Source of the DNA: a virus
Strand: one strand, 5' to 3'
Virus record (IMG/VR): IMGVR_UViG_3300030107_001017
Location: 1 to 60,325 of that record
DNA: 60,325 nucleotides
Part shown: one piece after another, positions 31,004 to 38,179 of the stretch
Layout of the letters: every line of letters starts with the position of its first letter
Numbering within the stretch: position 1 is the stretch's first letter
The notes under the pieces: generated by a model
What the model was told of the DNA's origin: nothing
The model's input: the letters and a program-made list of their open reading frames with translations, nothing else
Database searches by the model: none
Made by a program: the position numbers and the translations under genes

Positions 31004-32876
31004 TGAAATAGTCCTCGTAGTGTATAACATCACCCCAGTTTTTACCTATCTCTGCGTCTACTTTATTAGGTACTTTTAATTCAACGCAGTCTCTCATAAT
31101 CTCTATGGCTTTTTCACAATCTTTCTTATCGCTTACAGAAATGTTTAGCTCGTCGTGCACCTGAGTGTGAGCTAAGAAACCTTCCTTAGCCAAGTCAACC
31201 ATGGCTTTTTTAGTCATGTCTGCTGCTGAACCTTGTATTAAACGGTTCATTGCTTTATAGGTGTAGGCTCTTTTTAATCTGCCGCCATATTCATCCATAG
31301 CGCGTTCTAACGGTAACGGCAGCTCCCTGCGGTCAAACGGTTCATAGAGGTTAAATCGGCATTTACGGCCCAATAAAGTTTTAACAAAACCCCTGTTAGA
31401 ACCCATACGAGCCGCAGAGTCGCGTAGGCCACGGATAAACGGTACACGCTCATGATACTGGTCAAATAATATTTCAGCCTCCTCTGGGCTGATTCCTAGC
31501 TGAGTGGTTAGCTTATCTTTACCCATACCGTAGCTCAGTCCTAGGTTGATAATCTTAGCTTCCTTACGACTTATGTTAGCCATGTCCGCTACAATCTGGT
31601 GAAAATCTGCGTCATCATAGGCATACTCCAGAGCAGCTTCTTCCGCACCTTCCTGCTGAGTAAGAACAGAGTAGTGAACCGTAAGGCGTGGTTCTTGTTG
31701 AGAGTAATCAAAACACCCCCAATGAGAATCTTGTTCCGGTATAAAAAGACTGCGTATTAATTTACCAATCATAGGGTCACGTGCAGGGACTTGCTGAAGG
31801 TTAGGGTTAGAGCAACTGAACCTTCCTGTAACTGTGCCTCCGTTATCAGATCTTAGTGGGTGTAGCTCACCGTGTATTCTGCCGTCAACAAGATGCTCTA
31901 GTATCATCTTATCTATGAATGTAGTTCTGGCTTTGTTAAGTTTTCTAGCTTTGGCGATAGCCATGGGAAGTTTATGGTCGTGTTCCTCTAGCCAATTAGC
32001 AACAAAACTAGGTGCCTGAGTCTTAGGTGTTTTAGGGTAGTCTAGACCAGCTCTATCAAAAACTTGAGCTAGAGATTGAGCTGCCCATAGGTCAGGTTCT
32101 ACTCCATACCACCGTTTAATTTCTTTTGTTATTTTATTCTCTTCTCTTTGCAGCTGTTTCTTTACCTGATCAGCTTTATCTACATCTATCCTCACCCCCA
32201 TGCTACGCATGTTTATGAGTATGGGTATGAGAGAGGTTTCTAGTTTATAGATGTCTGCAACGTCTTCTGTTGCCACACCTTCTTTTAATATTTGCCACAG
32301 TCTATAGGTCAGGTCGGCATCCTGTTCTGCATAAGCTCCTACATACTTAGCCTCGAGTTTATACATCTCAGCTTTGGGATCAACACCAAAAGCCTGTGCA
32401 GCTTCGTCCAGCATAGACTCATCTTTTTCTTCACGGAGGTATAGCTTACCCAGCGTATTTAAAGAGTAGCTGTACTGGTTCTCATTCAGTAGAGGCGCAG
32501 CCATCATAGTATCGTGTATGGTTCCACTTATCTCGTAGCCTGCACGTTTTAACCAGCCTACATCGTACTGAGCGTTGTGGAATATTTTTTCACTAGGAGC
32601 GTCTAGCTGTTTTTGAAACCATCTACGCACTACCTCCCCGTCTAGATTACCACCAGCTGTGTGAGCAATAGGAAAGTAACCCTTGTACCCTTCAGTAGCT
32701 ACGGCTATGCCTATGATATCTCCTCTGTCCTTGAACGCCCACCCTGGACCATGAGACATAAGCCACGGGTCACAAGTCTCTAGGTCAATGGCTAACTCTT
32801 TTACGTTAGTCAAGTCAGGAAAAGAGGTTGGTGGTTTCCAGTCAGCCTCGGGTGGGAACAATAGTTCTTGAGTCAT
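30990..32876 (-). CDS. DNA polymerase I (family A), Leu at position 762 equivalent
   Basis: The 628-aa protein has a 3'-5' exonuclease with IDLET (D31, E33), NAQYD (D105) and YAEQD (Y182, D186). The polymerase has motif A FDYSQQEPRL (D390), motif B RKEAKIINLGLSYGMG (R437, K441, Y449) and motif C QVHDELN (H574 D575 E576). There is no 5' nuclease. At the position of E. coli Phe762 there is Leu445; in sequenced viruses this residue is Phe, Tyr or Leu and affects fidelity and dideoxynucleotide handling. It overlaps the HTH gene by 14 bases. It is the replicative polymerase. Confidence 0.95.
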   Translation of the reverse strand: MTQELLFPPEADWKPPTSFPDLTNVKELAIDLETCDPWLMSHGPGWAFKDRGDIIGIAVATEGYKGYFPIAHTAGGNLDGEVVRRWFQKQLDAPSEKIFHNAQYDVGWLKRAGYEISGTIHDTMMAAPLLNENQYSYSLNTLGKLYLREEKDESMLDEAAQAFGVDPKAEMYKLEAKYVGAYAEQDADLTYRLWQILKEGVATEDVADIYKLETSLIPILINMRSMGVRIDVDKADQVKKQLQREENKITKEIKRWYGVEPDLWAAQSLAQVFDRAGLDYPKTPKTQAPSFVANWLEEHDHKLPMAIAKARKLNKARTTFIDKMILEHLVDGRIHGELHPLRSDNGGTVTGRFSCSNPNLQQVPARDPMIGKLIRSLFIPEQDSHWGCFDYSQQEPRLTVHYSVLTQQEGAEEAALEYAYDDADFHQIVADMANISRKEAKIINLGLSYGMGKDKLTTQLGISPEEAEILFDQYHERVPFIRGLRDSAARMGSNRGFVKTLLGRKCRFNLYEPFDRRELPLPLERAMDEYGGRLKRAYTYKAMNRLIQGSAADMTKKAMVDLAKEGFLAHTQVHDELNISVSDKKDCEKAIEIMRDCVELKVPNKVDAEIGKNWGDVIHYEDYFNDKT

Positions 32877-33557
32877 TTACGCTGCAGCCTCCCTACACAT
32901 ATTTTGTTTACCGAAATAACACCACTTACACTTGAACTTAGAAGGGTTGGCAGGAAACTCTTCAGCCGTGGTCATAGCGAGTGCTCGTTGATTAAGTTTT
33001 TCTTGTTTGGCTTTTATGCTTTGTGGTGTGTAGATATACCTATCTATCTTACCATGGTCCAAGTACCACATTTCTGTCTGGATACTTTCTAGTTCTGGAT
33101 AACGGTTTAATGCTACGGCACCGTAAAGCTCACACTGCTCTCTGTGTGTTTCTTGATTACCGTCGTAACGTCCTGTCTTAAAATCAATAACACGAGCCTC
33201 TTTAGAGATTCCTTCCTCGTACACAAAGGCGTCTACTTTAGCTCTACCCCATGTGTCTTCTTCAAACCAACCAGTTTTCTGCCAGTTTTTATCTACAGCC
33301 CAGTCACTTTCACAAAACACATGGCCGTGAATGTACAAGTCTCTTAGAACTTCAAACGCCTCTTCAAACTCTTTGAGCTGAGAAGGTATCTCTTCGTAAT
33401 TACCTCTGATATATTCTTCACAGAGTTTGTGCATATCCTTTCCTCTATCCATTGCTGGACTTCCAGGTTCTTTTATCTTTTTGATAAACTTAAACTCTGC
33501 TTGTTTAGGGCACTTTTCAAAACAGCTTAGTCGGCTGTAAGACCATTGTTCAATCAT
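32877..33557 (-). CDS. RecB/Cas4-like PD-(D/E)XK nuclease
   Basis: The 226-aa protein starts WSYSRLSCFEKCPKQAEFKF, then GRAKVDAFVY and EARVIDFKTGRYDGNQ, the D-x(n)-E/D-x-K nuclease core, and a C-terminal cysteine cluster CKWCYFGKQNMC that, with the N-terminal Cys, may bind an Fe-S cluster as in Cas4/AddB-type nucleases. It likely trims DNA ends or takes part in recombination. It lies directly before polA, with one codon between them. Confidence 0.85.
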   Translation of the reverse strand: MIEQWSYSRLSCFEKCPKQAEFKFIKKIKEPGSPAMDRGKDMHKLCEEYIRGNYEEIPSQLKEFEEAFEVLRDLYIHGHVFCESDWAVDKNWQKTGWFEEDTWGRAKVDAFVYEEGISKEARVIDFKTGRYDGNQETHREQCELYGAVALNRYPELESIQTEMWYLDHGKIDRYIYTPQSIKAKQEKLNQRALAMTTAEEFPANPSKFKCKWCYFGKQNMCREAAA

Positions 33558-34611
33558 GACTACTCCAGGTATATTCGTTGTCTTTCATTCGTCTACTAAA
33601 CCAATCCCAGCATACTTTTCTCCAGTCGCTGGCTTCACACTTGGCTATTTCTAGTATAGCTTCTTTCTGTTCGTCCAACTTCCAGTGCCACCAAGCGTCC
33701 TGTATAGGCACAGCTACATCTGAGAAAAATGGTTCACTGTATTCAATATCCTTTTGAAAAGGAGTCCTGCCCAAGAATTTTAATAAGTCTAAATCCCAGT
33801 CCTCTATGGTGGCGTTCACCATAGGGTAGTATGTTTGGTTTGTGCGGTATGGGTTTGAGTTGATGAGTTCTTTCATTGTGAAAAAATCAAACGCATCGAT
33901 TTCTGAAAACTTGTCCACTAGTTTATTAAACACATCTGTGTAGGCGTGATAGTTGTCGCTCACTTGATAATACTTACCGACACCCACACGCAAAGCCCCA
34001 GCCATGTACTCTTGCAACATTGACATGTGTACAGCGTTGGCCCCATACGCTCCCCAGATGATATCGTTTGACCTATTACAGACCGTCATCTGTAGACGAT
34101 TATCAGCATCAATCTTGAAATAGATAGAAGTATTACACGGTACATCCTTACCGTCTCTGTCTAAATCTGATACTGCGTCCCACATCTGTAAAACACAGCG
34201 TCTATCTGTTGGGTCTTCTTTTAGTCTTTTTATGATTATACTGAGTTGGTCTATGGACTGATCATTTGTCCGGTCTGTCCAGTACTCTCTCCATCTCCAG
34301 CCATACGCACCCCACAGAGTTTTACCGTCATCGCTGTACCGCTTCATACCCTTGTTGAATTGGTAGACATAGTCCAAGTCATGTCTACCCCCAAGCATCC
34401 ACAAACTCTCCATAAAATGAAAGAATGGGTTAGCATCTCTCTGCTCCCAAAACAACACTCTTTCTTGTGGTCTGTGGTATACCGTAGTGACGGGACACTC
34501 AGACTCTCTCACCGGACCATTCCTACTGTCTCTAGTTATACCATGAACCTCGAGAAGTTCTAACCCTCTCAGTAGAGCATCGTGTACGTTTCTTACCTCA
34601 ATTACTTGCAT
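33550..34611 (-). CDS. Thymidylate-synthase-like enzyme, possibly dUMP hydroxymethylase
   Basis: The 353-aa protein has the TS-type arrangement: catalytic DVPCNTSIYF (C159), CNRSNDIIWG (R180-S-N-D183) and GANAVHMSMLQEYMAG with Asn192 at the uracil-recognition position (Asp would suggest cytosine). The N-terminal part contains HFMESLWMLGG and LWGAYGWRWREYW. It is longer than E. coli ThyA and in the phage TS/dNMP-hydroxymethylase branch. It therefore could make dTMP or 5-hydroxymethyl-dUMP. The modification genes beside it favour a hydroxymethylase, but sequence alone cannot decide. Confidence 0.85.
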   Translation of the reverse strand: MQVIEVRNVHDALLRGLELLEVHGITRDSRNGPVRESECPVTTVYHRPQERVLFWEQRDANPFFHFMESLWMLGGRHDLDYVYQFNKGMKRYSDDGKTLWGAYGWRWREYWTDRTNDQSIDQLSIIIKRLKEDPTDRRCVLQMWDAVSDLDRDGKDVPCNTSIYFKIDADNRLQMTVCNRSNDIIWGAYGANAVHMSMLQEYMAGALRVGVGKYYQVSDNYHAYTDVFNKLVDKFSEIDAFDFFTMKELINSNPYRTNQTYYPMVNATIEDWDLDLLKFLGRTPFQKDIEYSEPFFSDVAVPIQDAWWHWKLDEQKEAILEIAKCEASDWRKVCWDWFSRRMKDNEYTWSSHD

Positions 34612-35383
34612 TTTCTACCCCTTCTTTATATGCTTTTTTCCAACCTATAACCACGTCTTTACGGGGCAAGCCGTTCCAAGCTGTTTTAGTTTGTTTTTCT
34701 ACCACCTTTACACAGGTTGGGTGAAGCTCGTTCAGCCTTTCCGCTCCTGCATTATGTACATCTATCGTTCGCCATTCACTACACCCACCGTCGGCGTTAG
34801 AGGATTTTTGACCTTGTGCGTAGTAGTAACTTACCTTACACGCTTTCCCTCTTCTAAGAAGCTGTAGAGAAATATCAAAATCTTCCATCACCTGTGTTCG
34901 ACCCCACTCTACATCAGAGGGGAAGGCGTCAAGGTTATACCCCAGCACTCGCATATATCTGGTATTCTCAACCGATAGAGTCTCTACACGATTATTACCT
35001 TCTCTAGCACTTACCCCAACATGAGCATAACCTTGATCCATCCACTCATCTAATAACCCGAACAAGGCAGGATACTCACTAGAATCTAGATACCTCAAAT
35101 GCCAGTCTGTCGGGTTTTTACGAATATAAAAACGTAAGTCATCATCTAACATGACAATGCGTGGATCGTCTGTGTTCTCCACTATGTACTTCCTCTTTGG
35201 GCCTATACCTGTCATCCCTTCAGGAATAACCATCTTAGGTGTGTCTGGGTAGTTGTGGTACTGGTCCAGTTCATCTGGGTCTACGACTAGAACCACAGAG
35301 CCGTCAGTTTGCATGCTTTTAGGAAACCAGTTCAAGGTCTCCTGATTATATGCTCTACCCCTTGTGGGGATGTATATCTTCAT
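34598..35383 (-). CDS. GT-A glycosyltransferase, TET-associated (TAGT)-like
   Basis: The 261-aa protein starts MKIYIPTRGRAYNQETLNWF, has a nucleotide-binding strand VVLVVDPDELDQY, then the DDD metal motif in IVMLDDDLRFYIRKN (about 78-90). A later VMEDFDISLQLLRRGK supplies acidic residues for catalysis. This arrangement matches the TET-associated glycosyltransferase family, which attaches sugars to 5-hydroxymethyl pyrimidines in phage DNA. Position between TS-like and dUTPase genes agrees. The sugar donor is unknown. Confidence 0.8.
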   Translation of the reverse strand: MKIYIPTRGRAYNQETLNWFPKSMQTDGSVVLVVDPDELDQYHNYPDTPKMVIPEGMTGIGPKRKYIVENTDDPRIVMLDDDLRFYIRKNPTDWHLRYLDSSEYPALFGLLDEWMDQGYAHVGVSAREGNNRVETLSVENTRYMRVLGYNLDAFPSDVEWGRTQVMEDFDISLQLLRRGKACKVSYYYAQGQKSSNADGGCSEWRTIDVHNAGAERLNELHPTCVKVVEKQTKTAWNGLPRKDVVIGWKKAYKEGVENASN

Positions 35384-35844
35384 TACTTTTCTCCTGTGCT
35401 GCCGAAGCCGCCTTTGCTTCTGTTAGTTGTTTCACTGAACTCTAATACAGGGGTCCAGTGAACATTCACCACAGGTATAACCACCAGTTGTGCTATTCTT
35501 TGGCCCACTTCTACATGAAACGATTGAGTGCCGTTGTTAGTTAGAGGGACAATCAATTCCCCTTGATAGTCCGAGTCTATTATACCAAGTGTATTAGTCA
35601 GGTGTATCTTTTTTATACCCAAGCTAGAACGAGGGACAAGTAATCCACACAACATAGGGTCATTTAGAAAAATAGCCAGACCAGTGTGGAAAGAGTGAGA
35701 CTCTCCTGGTTTCAGGATATACCCTTCCCCCGAACGTAAGTCCAATCCTGCTGAACCTGAGGTAGCGTAGCCAGGCAGAATCTCTTGACCACACTTATCT
35801 GGTAACTTTGTGTCAATTAGCTTGATTTCTATTTTACTTTGCAT
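35383..35844 (-). CDS. dut: dUTPase
   Basis: All five trimeric dUTPase motifs are present: GSAGLDLRS (motif 1), PRSSLGIKK (2), NTLGIIDSDYQGEL (3), GQRIAQLVV (4) and RSKGGFGSTG (5). The enzyme hydrolyses dUTP to dUMP, feeding the TS-like enzyme and limiting uracil in DNA. The start is set at ATG 35844, which lies one base after the previous stop and gives 153 residues, the usual length; a longer frame to 35901 would overlap the Nmad1-like gene. Confidence 0.95.
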   Translation of the reverse strand: MQSKIEIKLIDTKLPDKCGQEILPGYATSGSAGLDLRSGEGYILKPGESHSFHTGLAIFLNDPMLCGLLVPRSSLGIKKIHLTNTLGIIDSDYQGELIVPLTNNGTQSFHVEVGQRIAQLVVIPVVNVHWTPVLEFSETTNRSKGGFGSTGEK

Positions 35845-35845
35845 T

Positions 35846-36211
35846 TTAGTTCTCTTTTCTTGTTGATGGAAACTCAGGCTGATCTGGGAACATAGGTTCA
35901 ATTGGTTCTTTTTCCCTTTTTACTAACCGATTTTTAGTTGTATAAGACTCAACTAAAAGAAGATACCTTCTCAGATCTCGTATGTCGTCTAGTATCCCTG
36001 TGTCGCTGGAATCTTGAGAGATTGTGTGGAATATATCCCAACCATCTTTTTTAACCTGATTCTCAATCCTATCCCATTTACGAGCCAGCATCATAAATGC
36101 GCCTACCCCACCACGGTCACGCCAGCTGTCGCCATAGCTTGTTTCTGCTTTCTTCAATTTTTGTACATCTATATCTGCCAATGATTGAATGTCTCTAAAA
36201 TTTGCTGGCAT
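35846..36211 (-). CDS. Nmad1/DUF1599-like nucleotide-modification-associated protein
   Basis: The 121-aa protein has LKKAETSYGDSWRDRGGVGA, then FMMLARKWDRIENQVKKDGW and LDDIRDLRRYLLLVESYTTK. YGDSW and RKWDR are typical of the DUF1599/nucleotide modification-associated domain 1 family (by memory). Members occur with DNA base-modification genes; biochemistry is not known to me. Here it stands between the HMUDK-like and dUTPase genes. It is two bases after the HMUDK-like stop. Confidence 0.75.
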   Translation of the reverse strand: MPANFRDIQSLADIDVQKLKKAETSYGDSWRDRGGVGAFMMLARKWDRIENQVKKDGWDIFHTISQDSSDTGILDDIRDLRRYLLLVESYTTKNRLVKREKEPIEPMFPDQPEFPSTRKEN

Positions 36212-36212
36212 A

Positions 36213-37091
36213 CTATCCTCCTTTGTACTTATATTTTGCTCTGGGTCTGCCTTCTCCTAGCCTTACCCTTTCATACTTATCGTATTCACAGAGGCAGTGT
36301 TCAATATCTCTCATCTCTAGTCCGTCTATCCAATATGCTAGATACCTGAGGTGGTCTTGCATCCCCTCCTCAGAAGGATAGGTCTCGATTTCTGTTGAGA
36401 GGTCTAATAAATCTTTCATCTCTTCTGTTAGCTGATGGGTTTTGATAGTTTGATTGACGGGCCTACCGTGTATTCTGTTCAACCCTCTCTGAGCTCCTGG
36501 ACCTGCATTAGCCCACGAGTATATATCGTCCGCGTTTTGTAGGTGCACAGTCCACCTTAGATCACTAACTACCTCATAAGCCATAAACCCACTAAACCCA
36601 GCGTATGGTAGGTATTCTCTCCAGGACTTTTCTAAGGAGTCTCTGTGTAGTGTGGGTTGGTTTTTATAGAGTGGGGTAAGTATCTTATCTACAGTCTGTT
36701 CCACTTTAGTACCGCCCAACGTACCAGTGAGCATATACGCTCCTGTGTAGACCTTATCTCCTCTATCCATTCTTGCCTGCATTATAGACTTGACTCTTTC
36801 AGGCTCCCACTCTTCAGGAAACCCTATCTCCTCTAGTGTTTCTGGCCAGTTAATTTGACGAGCTACCGCCATAGAGAACGGTAGGTTAGGGTGATCCGCA
36901 TAAGGCTCTCGCCAGTTATTCTCTATCCATTGAGTGACTGTATCTAGTTCACGGAACACGTTACAAAAACTATAGGTCTGAAGTATCTCATCATCAGTCC
37001 ATGGCCAACTGTGGCCTTCCTCGCGTTTAAGGTATATTCGGTGTCTTTCATTTATGTAGTAAAAAAACCTTTTTAAATTTTCTTGTACCAT
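36213..37091 (-). CDS. Stand-alone HMUDK-helical / thymine pyrophosphorylase-type protein
   Basis: The 292-aa protein has FYYINERHRIYLKREEG (about 10-26), WPWTDDEILQTYSF (29-42), NVFRELDTVTQWI (44-56), KVYTGAYMLTG (113-123), GFMAYEVVSDLRWTV (168-182) and NAGPGAQRGL (195-204). The blocks match the helical, DNA-glycosylase-related domain of the alpha-glutamyl/putrescinyl-thymine pyrophosphorylase and 5-hmdU DNA kinase family. No P-loop kinase motif is present, so this is the stand-alone version. It would act on hydroxymethyluracil in DNA; exact chemistry is open. Confidence 0.75.
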   Translation of the reverse strand: MVQENLKRFFYYINERHRIYLKREEGHSWPWTDDEILQTYSFCNVFRELDTVTQWIENNWREPYADHPNLPFSMAVARQINWPETLEEIGFPEEWEPERVKSIMQARMDRGDKVYTGAYMLTGTLGGTKVEQTVDKILTPLYKNQPTLHRDSLEKSWREYLPYAGFSGFMAYEVVSDLRWTVHLQNADDIYSWANAGPGAQRGLNRIHGRPVNQTIKTHQLTEEMKDLLDLSTEIETYPSEEGMQDHLRYLAYWIDGLEMRDIEHCLCEYDKYERVRLGEGRPRAKYKYKGG

Positions 37092-37540
37092 ACAGGTATC
37101 TCCCTTTTAGTCCATTGGGCAAAATGCTTCTCACCGTTATAATAATTACGGTAAGCTGTAACAGGGTCGTCAGTAACTTTATACTGGTCGGGCATACATT
37201 GTGGGTGTTGTTGTAGCCCTTTACTTTCTATCAAAGGAGGAGGTAGAGACTTAACTATATCAGCTGATTTATGGTTAGCTGACCTACCGTACCGCCAGCA
37301 AAACTCCTCATTTAAACGTAAGGCTAACTCCTTGAGCCATAGCCAGTTATCAAGACTAGCTCCAGACCATAGGGTACACGGGTGTTTGGCGTGTACTGGC
37401 TTATACGGGGCAGTCTGGTTATTAGACCATAAGGCGGTACAAAGCATCTGAGCAGACTCTAATATCATCTTTGATACGTGCTTATCACAGTGTACTTGGG
37501 CACATAATTTAGGTGTGGTATCTAATTTAAATATATTCAT
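37073..37540 (-). CDS. Putative pyrimidine-dimer DNA glycosylase-like protein
   Basis: The 155-aa protein has MNIFKLDTTPKLCAQVHCDK, then HVSKMILESAQMLCTALW, KHPCTLWSGASLDNWLWLKE and VTAYRNYYNGEKHFAQWTKR. This matches a phage family often annotated as pyrimidine dimer DNA glycosylase, although the activity of members is not well proven. It would suit a sunlit marine virus. It overlaps the HMUDK-like gene by 19 bases, so the two are probably co-translated. Confidence 0.65.
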   Translation of the reverse strand: MNIFKLDTTPKLCAQVHCDKHVSKMILESAQMLCTALWSNNQTAPYKPVHAKHPCTLWSGASLDNWLWLKELALRLNEEFCWRYGRSANHKSADIVKSLPPPLIESKGLQQHPQCMPDQYKVTDDPVTAYRNYYNGEKHFAQWTKREIPVWYKKI

Positions 37541-37600
37541 ACGAGTTTAGTTTACTTTACTTGTAAAGGTAAAGTATAGGAATTTTGTTAAAAATTTTTG
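37541..37600. promoter_or_regulatory. AT-rich spacer with CTTTAC/GTAAAG inverted repeat
   Basis: CTTTAC-TT-GTAAAG (37555-37568) is an inverted repeat between the AlkB-like gene and the 155-aa gene, followed by GTAAAGTATAGG. It resembles the TTTAC boxes of the promoters and may be an operator; on the minus strand no convincing promoter pair with good spacing is seen. Confidence 0.35.
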
Positions 37601-38179
37601 TCACAAACCTGTCCTAAACGTCAGGCTAATTCTCCTACCTGACCCCTCTATAGGTGGCACTGAATGGGTAGTCTTCATTTGAGAATGTCCATCAAACAAT
37701 ATGGCGTCACCATCCTCCATAATGTAGTTATATTCTTTCACCCATTTACTGGGAGTTTTAGTATCACTGGTGTTGGTGTGTTTCTTTACATTGTACTGAT
37801 ACTCTCTAAAGTTAATTAGTCGAGGAGCACCGAAAGAAACGCTCAAAACAATATCATCGAGTGTGGGGACTGTGTCAGAGTGGTGAGGTATCCACTCTTC
37901 TCCTGTTTCGTACAGACCGCAAAGGCAGAAAGTAAATTTTAACTGTTTACCCAAAGTTTGATTAACATACGCTTCTGCGACACTTTTTTCATGAAGTAGT
38001 TGAGTGGTCCATGGTTCAGGTTCGTATTTTTTACCTGCGTATTCAAAGACAGACGTGCCATAGCCCTTTGTTTTTCTACCTTTGACCACCTCACCGTTAA
38101 ACACCCTGTGAGTGGGGTTATCCCAACTGAATATTTTAGGACTGTGGCCAGTAAAAAGACCTTTAGTAAATTTAATCAT
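37601..38179 (-). CDS. AlkB-like 2OG-Fe(II) dioxygenase
   Basis: The 192-aa protein has an AlkB core: FTFCLCGLYETGEEWIPHHS with H100-x-D102, VLSVSFGAPRLINFRE, DGDAILFDGHSQMKTTHSVP with His172, and GRRISLTFRTG with the R-x5-R pair (183, 189). AlkB enzymes remove alkyl groups from bases; a role in base modification rather than repair is possible here. The ATG overlaps the helicase stop by four bases. Confidence 0.85.
   Translation of the reverse strand: MIKFTKGLFTGHSPKIFSWDNPTHRVFNGEVVKGRKTKGYGTSVFEYAGKKYEPEPWTTQLLHEKSVAEAYVNQTLGKQLKFTFCLCGLYETGEEWIPHHSDTVPTLDDIVLSVSFGAPRLINFREYQYNVKKHTNTSDTKTPSKWVKEYNYIMEDGDAILFDGHSQMKTTHSVPPIEGSGRRISLTFRTGL

Noticed and set aside
37551-37578. Plus-strand TTTACT-N18-TATAGG as a promoter
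   Set aside because: It would run antisense through leftward genes only; the inverted repeat TTTAC/GTAAA explains the box.
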